Part shown: piece after piece, positions 45,824-56,068 of the stretch | Position numbering within the stretch: the stretch's first letter is position 1 | How the letters are laid out: each line of letters starts with the position of its first letter | Source of the DNA: Nocardia mangyaensis | GTDB lineage: Bacteria; Actinomycetota; Actinomycetes; Mycobacteriales; Mycobacteriaceae | Assembly (NCBI RefSeq): GCF_001886715.1 | Contig: NZ_CP018082.1 | Location: 6,510,001 to 6,574,000 of the forward strand | Direction of reading: 5' to 3' | DNA length: 64,000 nt | Translations under genes and position numbers: made by a program | Notes under the pieces: model-generated | Seen by the model: the letters and a program-made list of their open reading frames with translations, nothing else | Databases searched by the model: none | What the model was told of the DNA's origin: nothing

Positions 45824-46347
45824 CCCAGCCGTCCCACGGTCAGCTCGGCCAGTTTCCTGGTCCGGTCGCACGGATTGCCGCCCATCGCGAACAGGCCGGT
45901 GGACATGGACCATTCGAAGAAGTCGTCGTCGAGTTGCACGGCGAGGTCGCAGACCGTGCCGCGGGGATCGAGCGCCTGGAAACCGGGAAGTCCACCTACG
46001 TCGATGCTCTCCGGTTCGCGCCCGACGCTGGACACCCAGGCCTTCTCCCGCTCGATCGGACTGCCCCGGTAAGAGGCGAAGGTGACACTGGGCGAAGAGA
46101 TTCCGGCCGCCTCCCAGTTGCAGCCGGTGGCGTTCTTGTAGACCCGCGCGATCTGGCCGATCCCGGCGAGGTCACGCACCTCGTCGTCGGTGACGTGTCC
46201 GCATTCGCCGACGAACGGACCGAGCGAGGCGACCTTCGGTGGTGGACGCATCGAGCCGGTCGGCGAATCGGAGTTCCCCCCCGATCCGCACGACGACAGC
46301 ACGACAGCAAGGGCCATGCCGATGACGATCGCCGAGGGGATCCGCAT
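45820..46347 (-). CDS. DUF3558-type secreted lipoprotein (first of pair)
   Basis: 175 residues with a lipoprotein signal ending AVVLSSCG. The mature domain has paired cysteines (GECGHVTDDEVRDL, TGCNWEA, TVCDLAV, NPCDRTRKLAEL). It resembles its downstream partner in cysteine spacing (a final DPC/NPC ... KLxEL motif), suggesting a duplication. The genes overlap by four bases and are surely co-expressed. Confidence 0.8.
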   Translation of the reverse strand: MRIPSAIVIGMALAVVLSSCGSGGNSDSPTGSMRPPPKVASLGPFVGECGHVTDDEVRDLAGIGQIARVYKNATGCNWEAAGISSPSVTFASYRGSPIEREKAWVSSVGREPESIDVGGLPGFQALDPRGTVCDLAVQLDDDFFEWSMSTGLFAMGGNPCDRTRKLAELTVGRLG

Positions 46348-46463
46348 GCCATGAACTGTAGTGTCTTCCCGGCTGGCGTCGAATGGCTCGGGCTCCGACC
46401 TGCCGCTATCGTCGGATCGGCCGCCACGCGGCCGATCTCAGCCGTTCGACGCTTCGAGGATTC

Positions 46464-48035
46464 ATGGATATCGCGTTCATCGTCGCCGCCTTCGCCGGCG
46501 GCCTGGTCGCCATGCTGGTCCGGCTACCACCACTGGTCGGATTCCTGGTAGCGGGCTTCGTGCTCAACGCCATGGGCTACGGGCTCACTCCCGAGCTGGA
46601 AACCATCGCCGACCTCGGGGTCACGCTCCTGCTGTTCACCATCGGCCTGAAGCTCGATGTGCGGTCGCTGGCTCGACGGGAGATCTGGGGGACAGCCACC
46701 GCGCACATGGCCGTCACGACCCTGGCCATCGCCGGGTTCATCGGCGTACTGAAGTTCAGCGGCTTCGCGCTGTTGGCCGGGACCGGCTGGAGCGATCTGC
46801 TCCTGCTCGGCTTCGCACTGTCGTTCTCCAGCACGGTCTTCGCGGTGAAGGTGCTCGACGAACGAGGGGAAGCGACCGCGCTCTACGGGCGGATCGCGAT
46901 CGGTGTCCTGGTGATGCAGGACATTTTCGCTGTCGTGTTCATCACAGCGTCCACCGGCAATTACCCGAGCCTGTGGGCTCTGCTCCTGCTGCTGCTCATC
47001 CCGCTCGCTCCGCTACTGCATCGCGTACTCGATCGGATCGGCCACGGCGAGATGCAGGTGCTGTTCGGGGTCGTCGCGGCGCTGGTCCTCGGCTACTCCC
47101 TGTTCGACCTCGTCGGGGTCAAGGGTGATCTGGGCGCGCTGCTGCTCGGCATGGTGATCGCCCCCGCCGCGAACGCGGCCCCGCTGGCCAAATCACTGTT
47201 CTCGCTGAAGGAACTGTTCCTCGTCGGCTTCTTCCTCAGCATCGGGCTCACCGCGATGCCGACAGTGCAGACCTTCCTCATCGCCACCGCCCTGCTGTTG
47301 CTGATCCCGCTCAAGGGTGCCCTGTTCACCGTGCTCTTCCTGCTCGGGCGTCTACGTGCGCGCACCGCGCTGCTGGCCGGGCTGACGTTGAGCAACTACT
47401 CGGAGTTCGGGCTGATCGTCGGCGCGCTCGCGGCGTCCAAAGGCTGGCTCCACCAGGACTGGCTGGTGGTGATCGCCTTGACGGTCGCCATGAGCTTCAC
47501 CGCCTCCGCGGTGTTGAACTCGCGTGGCGAGAGCCTGTATCGCCGGTACGGCGAGTGGCTGAAGCGGCGCGAGCACGCCGAACTGCTCGACATCGACCAG
47601 CACATCCAGATCGACGACGCGCAGTCGGTGGTACTCGGCATGGGACGGGTCGGCCGAGGTGCCTACGACCGGCTGCGCGACACCCACGGACTGACCGTCG
47701 TGGGAGTGGAGCAGGATCCGCGAGTCATCGCCGAGCTGCGCGTGCAGGGATACCGGGTCGTGCAGGGCGACGCCGCCGACTCCGACTTCTGGGAACGGGT
47801 GACCCTGACCGACGTGGAACTCATCGTGCTGGCCATGCCGCACCAACAAGGCAACCTGGCCGCTCTCGACAGCGTCGGTAACAGCAACTGTCAGGCCACG
47901 ATCGCCGGCATCGTCACCAGGACCGAGGACATCGCCGAGCTTCGGGCTCGCGGCGCCGACCATGTGTTCCATCTCTACGGTGAAGCCGGTAAGGCGCTGG
48001 CCGACGACGCGATCCGGAGCCGCACCGAGAACTGA
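46464..48035 (+). CDS. Kef-type cation:proton antiporter with TrkA-N domain
   Basis: 523 residues. The membrane domain of about 12 helices (1-380) has the CPA2 features LADLGVTLLLFTIGLKLD-like and GFALSFSSTVFAVKVL. A C-terminal NAD-binding TrkA-N domain starts at SVVLGMGRVGRGAYDRL (about 395). Such proteins exchange K+ or Na+ for protons under NAD(H) or electrophile control. ATG at 46464 has CGAGGA upstream. Confidence 0.88.
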   Translation: MDIAFIVAAFAGGLVAMLVRLPPLVGFLVAGFVLNAMGYGLTPELETIADLGVTLLLFTIGLKLDVRSLARREIWGTATAHMAVTTLAIAGFIGVLKFSGFALLAGTGWSDLLLLGFALSFSSTVFAVKVLDERGEATALYGRIAIGVLVMQDIFAVVFITASTGNYPSLWALLLLLLIPLAPLLHRVLDRIGHGEMQVLFGVVAALVLGYSLFDLVGVKGDLGALLLGMVIAPAANAAPLAKSLFSLKELFLVGFFLSIGLTAMPTVQTFLIATALLLLIPLKGALFTVLFLLGRLRARTALLAGLTLSNYSEFGLIVGALAASKGWLHQDWLVVIALTVAMSFTASAVLNSRGESLYRRYGEWLKRREHAELLDIDQHIQIDDAQSVVLGMGRVGRGAYDRLRDTHGLTVVGVEQDPRVIAELRVQGYRVVQGDAADSDFWERVTLTDVELIVLAMPHQQGNLAALDSVGNSNCQATIAGIVTRTEDIAELRARGADHVFHLYGEAGKALADDAIRSRTEN

Positions 48036-48042
48036 GGCGAGC

Positions 48043-49260
<1,218 letters not shown>

Positions 49261-49320
49261 CTACCTTTCGCCCCCCGATGGTGGACAATTTGAATAGCAC
49301 CCGAGCACGGAGGTCTGTCG

Positions 49321-49836
49321 ATGCGAACGCCCGCGAAACTGGACGAGCTCGATCTGGCGATCCTGACCGCGATGCACGAGTTCCAGAAGGCAGGAATCCT
49401 CGAGCTCTCGCGCCGGACGAAGGTGGCGCGCGCGACCGTGCAGGCGCGGATCAACCGGATGGAGGAGGCGGGGGTGATCGCCTCCTACGACCCGCAGCTC
49501 GATGTCACCGCGGCCGGTTTCGATGTGCAGGCGTTCGTCACCCTGGAGATCGCGCAGGGCGCGCTGGACACCGTCAGCGCCGAGCTCGCCGCGATCCCCG
49601 GGGTCCTGGAGGCGTACGCGACCACCGGCTCCGGGGACGTGCTGTGCCGCATCGGCGCCGATTCGCACGCCGGCTTGCAGGCCGTGCTGCTCAGCATCGA
49701 CCGGACCGGCTCGGTGGTCCGCTCGCACAGCGTGATCGTGCTCTCGACGGTCGTCGCCCGGCGCACCATGCCGCTGCTGCGCACGCTCACCCCGGCGGGC
49801 ACGGCGAAGGCACCCGCCTACCGGGATCAGCGCTGA
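49321..49836 (+). CDS. Lrp/AsnC-family transcriptional regulator
   Basis: 171 residues. The N-terminal winged helix has LDELDLAILTAMHEF and LSRRTKVARATVQARINRMEEAGVI. A RAM ligand-binding domain follows (AFVTLEIAQGALDTVSAELAAIPGVLEAYATTGSGDVLCRI). Members of this family respond to amino acids. Its divergence from hppD points to tyrosine or phenylalanine as effector (inference). Confidence 0.9.
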   Translation: MRTPAKLDELDLAILTAMHEFQKAGILELSRRTKVARATVQARINRMEEAGVIASYDPQLDVTAAGFDVQAFVTLEIAQGALDTVSAELAAIPGVLEAYATTGSGDVLCRIGADSHAGLQAVLLSIDRTGSVVRSHSVIVLSTVVARRTMPLLRTLTPAGTAKAPAYRDQR

Positions 49837-49840
49837 ACGA

Positions 49841-50488
49841 TCACTGCCGGGCGAGGCGGGTCAGCAGGCCTTGGACGTGCGCCTCGGCCGCAGCGCGCGC
49901 CGATTCCGGGTGTCCGGATTCGAGGGCCTCGACGATGCGCCGGTGTTCGCGCAGGGCCACGCGACGGTTGCGGGCCGAGCACCACAGGTCGCCGCGGTAG
50001 AGGTGGGCCTGGGCTTCCAGGCGGGCCAGCTCGTCGACGACGCAGCTGTTGCCGGAGGCGTCGCGGATGAAGGTGTGGAATTCGATGTCGAGCTGGGCGT
50101 CACGGGTGGCGTCGGTGCTGTCGTCGAGGTTCGCTTCCTGGGCGGCGATGATGGCGCCGAGCTTGTCGAGGTCGGCGTCGGTGAGCCGGGTGGCGGCCGC
50201 GGCGGCGGCCAGGCCGTCGAGGGCGGCGCGGACCGCGAGCACGTCGCGGATCCGGTCGTCGTCGACGGCGGCCACCTTGGCGCCCGCGTGCGGCGCGCTC
50301 ACCGCGAGCCCCTCGTAGATCAGCTGCTGCACCGCCTCGCGGACGGGACTGCGACTGACCCCGAGCTTGGTCGCCAGCGCGGGCACGCTGAGCGCCTGGC
50401 CCGGGGTCAGCTCGCCGGAAAGGACCATCTGCCTGATCTGGCGGTGTACCGACTGCCCGAGCAGCGAGGAGGTGCCGTCCACGGTCAT
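49841..50488 (-). CDS. GntR/FadR-family transcriptional regulator
   Basis: 215 residues. N-terminal winged helix (LGQSVHRQIRQMVLSGELTPGQ, ALATKLGVSRSPVREAVQQLIYEGL) and an all-helical FCD ligand domain (DIEFHTFIRDASGNSCVVDELARL) whose histidines usually bind a metal. It is last in the minus-strand operon with the oxygenase and ABC genes and is the obvious local regulator. Confidence 0.9.
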   Translation of the reverse strand: MTVDGTSSLLGQSVHRQIRQMVLSGELTPGQALSVPALATKLGVSRSPVREAVQQLIYEGLAVSAPHAGAKVAAVDDDRIRDVLAVRAALDGLAAAAAATRLTDADLDKLGAIIAAQEANLDDSTDATRDAQLDIEFHTFIRDASGNSCVVDELARLEAQAHLYRGDLWCSARNRRVALREHRRIVEALESGHPESARAAAEAHVQGLLTRLARQ

Positions 50489-50519
50489 CGCGGTGTCCTT
50501 TCCGGGTCTGGAGGGGTAA

Positions 50520-51512
50520 TTATCCTCGCGGCTGATAGTTGGCCCGCACGCGCTGGGTCAAGAAGTCCGCGGCGGTGACGGGCGGGTACTTGCCGGCGGG
50601 GCCCTGGATGATCGCGTCGCGGTCGGCCTGGGCGAAGTAGGCGATGCTGTAGCGCTCGCCCTGGTACTCGCCCTCGCCGGGGCTGCGGACCCGGTGGAAG
50701 TTCGACGGCAGCAGGTCATCGCTCCAGCGGGTGAGCATGTCCCCGATATTGCAGGTGATCAGGCTCGACGACGGGGTGATGGAAGTCCATTCCTGTTCTT
50801 CCATCTCCTTGCCGGGGCACACCTGCAGCCCGCCCTGACCGTCGCGCTGGAACAGCAGGGTCAGGCAGTCGAAGTCGGTGTGCGCGCCTGCCCGCCAGCG
50901 ACCGGGGACGCCACGCAGTTCTTCGGGGACGGCGAAGTAGTGCAGCAGTCGCAGCGCGCTCTGGTAGTTCGGCGACTCGGGATCGTGTGCGGCGGTGAAG
51001 TGTTCGCGCGCCAGACCGAGCCGATCGGCGAAGCAGGACAGCACCCGCATCGCCACCGCCCAGGCTCGGTGCTCGAAATCGAGTACGCGGGCACGGAATC
51101 CGGCCAGTTCGGACTCGCTGGGCCAGAGCTGGTCCATGTGTGGGCGGGTGACCTGGTAGGACTCCTTCTGATCCGGTACGCCGATGGACGGGCGCACCTG
51201 GCTCAGCGATTCCCAGCCCGCGTTGTCCTTCTTGACCAGCGGATACTGGCCTTTCACATCCTCGGGGAGGGCGAAGAAGTCTGCTGTGGCGCCGAACATT
51301 CCGTCGATCAGATCTTGCGGGATGCCGTGGCCGGAGAGCTGGAAGAAGCCGATCTCGGTGGCGGCGGCCCACAGCTGGTCGGTGATCTCGGCGCGACGGG
51401 CGTCGAAGTCGGTGAGGTCGATGACGCGGATCTCGCGGTCGGCGGTTTCCCGGCCGAGTCCGCCCATCTGCTTCTCGCGCGAGACTTCGGACAGGTCGTA
51501 GCTGGCGGTCAT
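50520..51512 (-). CDS. 2-oxoglutarate/Fe(II) oxygenase, isopenicillin-N-synthase family
   Basis: 330 residues. Family N-terminal domain (VIDLTDFD, FFQLSGHGIP) and a double-stranded beta-helix core with the iron ligands H and D in GAHTDFDCLTLLFQ and H in SNFHRVRSP. The 2-oxoglutarate-binding arginine segment reads ERYSIAYF. The start is 12 bp after the binding-protein stop. In this operon it probably hydroxylates or demethylates the imported compound. The family also includes thymine hydroxylase and many plant oxidases, so the substrate is open. Confidence 0.88.
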   Translation of the reverse strand: MTASYDLSEVSREKQMGGLGRETADREIRVIDLTDFDARRAEITDQLWAAATEIGFFQLSGHGIPQDLIDGMFGATADFFALPEDVKGQYPLVKKDNAGWESLSQVRPSIGVPDQKESYQVTRPHMDQLWPSESELAGFRARVLDFEHRAWAVAMRVLSCFADRLGLAREHFTAAHDPESPNYQSALRLLHYFAVPEELRGVPGRWRAGAHTDFDCLTLLFQRDGQGGLQVCPGKEMEEQEWTSITPSSSLITCNIGDMLTRWSDDLLPSNFHRVRSPGEGEYQGERYSIAYFAQADRDAIIQGPAGKYPPVTAADFLTQRVRANYQPRG

Positions 51513-51523
51513 GGTGTGACTCC

Positions 51524-52696
51524 TTATCCGGTGACGGAGATGGCGGGATCGAGGAATTCCTTGGTGACCAGGTCCGTGGCCGTCAGCCCGGCTGGCACGT
51601 CGGCGCCGCCGGTCCGCAGGATGGGTCCGAATTCGTCGATGATGCGCTGGACGCGGGCCTCGTCGAAACTGCCGAGGACGCCGTCGGTGTCATTGCCGAT
51701 CAGGCCACCGTCGATGAGTGCCGTCGAACCGAACGCGGCCAGTTCGGCGCTGTAGGGGCTGAGCTTGGGGTTCTGCGAGACCACGTCCACGACCACGTCG
51801 TTGACGTGGGACGGGTCGGCCGTGAACTGCGCGGTGGCCGTCTGGATCATCGGCACCAGCTTCTTCAGGCAGGGCCGCAGTTCGTCGAGCTTGTCGGCGC
51901 GCACGTTCACGGTGCGGGCATAGCCCTCGTAGCCGACATCCTTGAGCAGCTGGTAGCTCACCGGCTTGTTCCACGCGCGCACCTCGTTTTCGTAGGTGAA
52001 CGGTTCGGCGTTGGCGAAGCCCTGCTGGGCGAAGGACGGGTCGGTGACGAAGCGCGAGGGCGAGTTGTCGTAGGAGGCGTCGATCTGCTCGGGCTTCACC
52101 AGTCCACGCGCGACCAACCAGTCCGGGTACAGCTGGCCCTTGGAGACCACGATCGGCTTGCCCGACTTGCCGATGTCGGCGATGCCCTGCCAGCCGGGAT
52201 TGGTCGACGGGTCCCACATCAGCATCTGCGGGCTGTTACGCAGCAGGGTGGTGACCGCGACGATCGGCTGCTGTCCGGCGGCGGCGATCGCGTGCTCGGA
52301 GTGGGCCAGGCCGAGGGTGATCGACTGATCGACATACATCTGCGAGGGCACCGTCTGGAACCCGATGGCGGGGCCGCCCGCGCGGATCTCGAGCTGCACC
52401 CCGGTGTCCTTGCCGTCGGTGACGAGCGGACCGGTGATCTTGTTGTTGTCGGCGTCGACCTGGTAGCCGGGGCCGAGCAGACCGAAGATCGGCCCGGAAT
52501 CGGTTTCCGGCGCCCACTGCAGCTGCACGACGACGGTGCCCGGGCAGTCGGCGGCGAGCTGCTGCTCGGCGGGGGCGGATTCGAGGGCGACAGCGGCGGT
52601 CTCGGCGGCGTCGTCGGAACAGGCCGAGGCGGCGCCGGCGAGCAGGACGGCGAGCGCGGCGACGCCGAAGCGGCGCACGGGAAGTGGCTTCTTCAT
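51524..52696 (-). CDS. ABC transporter substrate-binding lipoprotein (NMT1/ThiY-like)
   Basis: 390 residues with a lipoprotein signal ([20 protein letters not shown]). The mature part begins VVVQLQWAPETDSGPIFGLL, like NMT1/ThiY-type proteins that bind pyrimidines, sulfonates, taurine or nitrate. ATG at 52696 with GAGG upstream. It delivers the ligand to the permease encoded just before it. Confidence 0.88.
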   Translation of the reverse strand: MKKPLPVRRFGVAALAVLLAGAASACSDDAAETAAVALESAPAEQQLAADCPGTVVVQLQWAPETDSGPIFGLLGPGYQVDADNNKITGPLVTDGKDTGVQLEIRAGGPAIGFQTVPSQMYVDQSITLGLAHSEHAIAAAGQQPIVAVTTLLRNSPQMLMWDPSTNPGWQGIADIGKSGKPIVVSKGQLYPDWLVARGLVKPEQIDASYDNSPSRFVTDPSFAQQGFANAEPFTYENEVRAWNKPVSYQLLKDVGYEGYARTVNVRADKLDELRPCLKKLVPMIQTATAQFTADPSHVNDVVVDVVSQNPKLSPYSAELAAFGSTALIDGGLIGNDTDGVLGSFDEARVQRIIDEFGPILRTGGADVPAGLTATDLVTKEFLDPAISVTG

Positions 52697-52716
52697 GGGG
52701 TGATCCTCTGTGCGGG

Positions 52717-53589
52717 CTAGTGGGCCGAGTTGTGCCAGCGGCCGACGCTGACCTTCTGCACCACGGTGAATACGGTGAAAACGAGCACGCCGAACAGCGC
52801 GGCCAGCAGCAGCGCGCCGATCAGGTCCTCCGACTGCAGCCGGGCCCGGTAGGTGTCGAGCAGGGTGCCGATACCGGGTTTGCCCTGCGCGAAGAACATG
52901 TCGCCGATGATGGCGCCGGTGACCGAAAGCCCCGCGGCAGTGCGCAAGCCGGTCAGGGTCGACGGCAGCGCGGCGGGCAGTTGCAGTGACCAGAGCCTGC
53001 GCACCCGACCGGCGCGGCCGAGGGCGAACAGTTCCTGCAGGTTGGCGTCGACGGATTTGATGCCGAACAGCGTCATCGCGATGATCGGGTGAATCGCGAT
53101 CAGCACGCACACCGTGGTGCGGGCGGCGAAGCCGTAGCCCAGCCACAGACCGATCAGCGGCACCACGGCGAGCACCGGAATCGCCTGCAGCACCACGGCA
53201 TACGGGTAGACAACCTTCTCGATCGGCTTGGCCTGACTCATCAGCACCGCGATGGCGACACCGAGCACGGCCGAGATCACCAGGCCGAAGATCGCGACCC
53301 TGGCGGTGACCACCAGCGCCTCGAGCATCACCTCGAGTTTGGCGGGATCGGCCAGCGATTCGCTGAACACCACATGCGGTGGCGGCAGCAGGAACCGGCG
53401 GCTCTCGCTGAGCACCAGCATCGACACCGCGTACCAGGCGGCCAGGGCCAGGGTGATCGAAACAAGCGGCGCGACAAGGACACTGCCGAACTTGCGCAAC
53501 TGCGCGATGGGAGGCGGCAGCTTCGTCCGGGGGTCGGCAGGAGCGGGGGTAGCGGCTGGAGCGGCGGCGCGGGCCACGATGCTGACCAT
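52717..53589 (-). CDS. ABC transporter permease (SsuC/TauC-like)
   Basis: 290 residues with about six membrane helices and the cytoplasmic coupling motif region (ELFALGRAGRVRRLWSLQLPAALPSTLTGLRTAAG) typical of type I importers of this class. It overlaps the ATPase gene by one base. Confidence 0.9.
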   Translation of the reverse strand: MVSIVARAAAPAATPAPADPRTKLPPPIAQLRKFGSVLVAPLVSITLALAAWYAVSMLVLSESRRFLLPPPHVVFSESLADPAKLEVMLEALVVTARVAIFGLVISAVLGVAIAVLMSQAKPIEKVVYPYAVVLQAIPVLAVVPLIGLWLGYGFAARTTVCVLIAIHPIIAMTLFGIKSVDANLQELFALGRAGRVRRLWSLQLPAALPSTLTGLRTAAGLSVTGAIIGDMFFAQGKPGIGTLLDTYRARLQSEDLIGALLLAALFGVLVFTVFTVVQKVSVGRWHNSAH

Positions 53590-54392
53590 CAGGCAGCCTC
53601 CTTCAACGAGCGCGAGGTTCGCGAGACGAGTTCGGTGAAGGCGGGCTCGAAGCGCAGCTCCCGCTCCCTCGGGTACGGCAGGTCGACGTCGATCACCTCG
53701 TGGATGCGGCCGGGGCGCGCCGACATCACCACCACGCGGGAGGCCAGGAACACCGCCTCCGACACCGAATGGGTGATGAACAGCGCGGTGAAGGCGTTGT
53801 CGCGGTAGAGGCGAAGCAGCTCTTCCTGCATGTTCAGCCTGGTCATCTCGTCGAGCGCGCCGAACGGTTCGTCGAGCAGCATCAGCCGCGGTTCCAGTGA
53901 CAGCGCCCTGGCCAGCGAGACGCGCATGCGCATACCGCCGGAGAGCTGATTGGGCAGTTTGTTCGCGAAGTCGGCCAGGCCGACCGCCTCGATGGCCCGC
54001 TCGACCCGGGCGCGGCGCACCGCGCGGTCGACCCCGGCCAGTTCGGCCGAGAGTTCGACATTGCGGCGGACCTTGCGCCAGGGCAGCAGCGTGGCTTCTT
54101 GGAAGATGAAGCCGATCGAGTTCGTGCGCACCGCGACGGCGCCGTCGGTCACCGGCTCCAGGCCGGCGGCCAGGCGCAGCAGCGTGGACTTGCCACAGCC
54201 GGACGGGCCGACCACCGCGACGAACTCGCCTTCGCGGATGTCGAGGTCGATGTCGGTCAGCGCCAGCGTGCCCTCGGCATCGCCCGGGCCGCCGAAGCGC
54301 TTGCTCACCCCGGCGAAGGAGACCTCCATGCCGGAGAGCAGCGTCCGCGCGTCGGCGTCGTTCACCGTGTCGTAGAGCGTCACCGTGATCAC
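53589..54392 (-). CDS. ABC transporter ATP-binding protein (SsuB/TauB-like)
   Basis: 267 residues. Walker A GPSGCGKSTLL, Q-loop FIFQEATLLPW, signature LSGGMRMRVSLARAL, Walker B LMLLDEPFGALDE and H-loop THSVSEA are all intact. GTG at 54392 with AGGAG just upstream. First gene of the transporter group. Confidence 0.92.
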   Translation of the reverse strand: MITVTLYDTVNDADARTLLSGMEVSFAGVSKRFGGPGDAEGTLALTDIDLDIREGEFVAVVGPSGCGKSTLLRLAAGLEPVTDGAVAVRTNSIGFIFQEATLLPWRKVRRNVELSAELAGVDRAVRRARVERAIEAVGLADFANKLPNQLSGGMRMRVSLARALSLEPRLMLLDEPFGALDEMTRLNMQEELLRLYRDNAFTALFITHSVSEAVFLASRVVVMSARPGRIHEVIDVDLPYPRERELRFEPAFTELVSRTSRSLKEAA

Positions 54393-54413
54393 CTTCTCCT
54401 GCGGTATGTCGAT

Positions 54414-54469
54414 GTTGCGTGCAACTTCTGATTGATTTCAGTCTGTACTTGGTTAATTACATGCAATGT
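54414..54469. promoter_or_regulatory. AT-rich promoter region with two inverted repeats before the ABC operon
   Basis: The 103-bp gap between amidohydrolase stop and ATPase start is much AT-richer than its surroundings. It contains two perfect short inverted repeats, GTTGC-GT-GCAAC (54414-54425) and ACAT-GCA-ATGT (54459-54469). They are candidate binding sites for the GntR protein at the end of the operon. Confidence 0.4.
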
Positions 54470-54495
54470 GTGGTTCGTTTCGAGCGTATTAACAA

Positions 54496-55809
54496 TCAGC
54501 GCATGCGAATCAGGCGTTGTGCGAGATCCTGGGCATCGACCCTGGTGCTGCTGCCGTCACGGATCACGGCCTCGCCGTCGACCCAGACGGTGTCGATCAC
54601 ACGCGGTGACGCGGCGGTGAGCAGGGTGGCGCCGGGGTCGAGGACGGGCAGGCAGGCGAAGTCGCGATCGAAGCGGACCAAGGTGAGGTCGGCACGGTCG
54701 CCGACGGCGATGCCAGTGCGCGCAGGGCGGCCGAGGACCCGGCCCGCCGCGCCGGTGGCCATCCGCAGCATGGCTTCGAAACCGAGCAGGTCGGCCCGCT
54801 TGTTGGCCGCACGCTGCAGATACGCGCCGAAGCGCAGGGCCAGCAGCATGTCCTGGGTGTCGTTGCTGGCCGCGCCGTCGACGCCGAGGGTGACGTCGAT
54901 GCCCGCGGCGAGCATTTCCGGGACCGGGGCGACGCCGCTGCCCAAGCGCATGTTCGAGACCGGGTTGTAGGAGACGGCGACACCGCGATCGGCGAAGACC
55001 GCGCGACCGTGCTCGTCGAGATTGACGCAGTGCACGGCCAGGGTGCGGTCCCAGAGGAAGCCGCCGGCGTCGAGGTAGTCGACGGCCGAGGCGCCTGCAT
55101 GCAATCGGCACATGTCGTCGTCGGTGGTGGTCTCGAGTACATGTATAGACACCGTCTTGCCGGTGGCCTGCGCGTACTCGCGGGTCGCCGCCATCCCCTC
55201 GAGGGTGAGGCAGCGCGGGTTCGGGACGGCGAGGGCGGTGGTGATACGGGTACCGAGCAGGTGTTTGTCGAGTTCGTCGACGTGCGCCAGTACCTCGTCG
55301 AGTGGCTGCATGAGGCGCGGGTCGAGGCCCCACTTGCGGGTGATGTCGGCGCGGTCGGCGACACCGCGACCGAGGACGACGCGGATGCCGAGCTCGTCGA
55401 GGGCGCGGATCATCGCCTGGTGAACCGCGTCGGACGGGCTGGGCCACATGTGCTCGACCACGGTGGTCACACCGCTGCGCAGCAGCTCCAGACCACCGGC
55501 CAGAGCCGAGAGATAGGTCTGTTCCGGGGTGGCGGCCACGGTGTGCTCGCCCACGCAGCGCAGCCATTCCAGCAACGGCAGACCCTCGCCGACGCCGCGC
55601 AGCACGGCCTGCTGCAGGTGGGTGTGGGTGTTGACGAAACCGGGCAGCAGGTAGCCGTTGCCGCCGTCGAAACGCGGCAGATCGGCGTGTTCGGGACCGG
55701 CCGCCAAGGCGAGGACCACGCCGTCGCGGACGACGACCTCGCCGGGCGTCCAGCCCTGTTCGGTATAGACGGTGACATCGGTGATGACAACGGACGCGGG
55801 AGTTCCCAT
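54496..55809 (-). CDS. Amidohydrolase (cytosine/guanine/triazine deaminase-like)
   Basis: 437 residues of the metal-dependent amidohydrolase superfamily. Metal ligands: HxH in FVNTHTHLQQ, H in SIHVLETTT, H in LAVHCVNL and D in GVDGAASND. The C-terminal barrel edge matches the ATZ/TRZ and 8-oxoguanine deaminase subgroup (GVAVSYNPVSNMRLGSG). It likely removes an amino group from a nitrogen heterocycle. It precedes the ABC transporter genes on the same strand and may supply the next catabolic step. Confidence 0.88.
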   Translation of the reverse strand: MGTPASVVITDVTVYTEQGWTPGEVVVRDGVVLALAAGPEHADLPRFDGGNGYLLPGFVNTHTHLQQAVLRGVGEGLPLLEWLRCVGEHTVAATPEQTYLSALAGGLELLRSGVTTVVEHMWPSPSDAVHQAMIRALDELGIRVVLGRGVADRADITRKWGLDPRLMQPLDEVLAHVDELDKHLLGTRITTALAVPNPRCLTLEGMAATREYAQATGKTVSIHVLETTTDDDMCRLHAGASAVDYLDAGGFLWDRTLAVHCVNLDEHGRAVFADRGVAVSYNPVSNMRLGSGVAPVPEMLAAGIDVTLGVDGAASNDTQDMLLALRFGAYLQRAANKRADLLGFEAMLRMATGAAGRVLGRPARTGIAVGDRADLTLVRFDRDFACLPVLDPGATLLTAASPRVIDTVWVDGEAVIRDGSSTRVDAQDLAQRLIRMR

Positions 55810-56068
55810 GCGCGCACCTCTTTCGGGATGCGGCTGGTTCGCCCGCCGGGTTCAGCGCGGCACGTCGTCCGTTGCAGCCATGAACGTCGTGGGGACGACG
55901 ATAGGAAGCCGGTGTTGCTTCGACGTTAAAGCCGTGTCACGGAACAGGTCCGCACCGCGCAGCCGGCCTAGACGCTGGGGCGCCACTGAGTCACGCGCGG
56001 TGGTCGGGTTCGCGGAAGCCCGGGGGGCTCGATCCGCAACGCTGTAGCACGGGATGCGCGCGGAGCGG

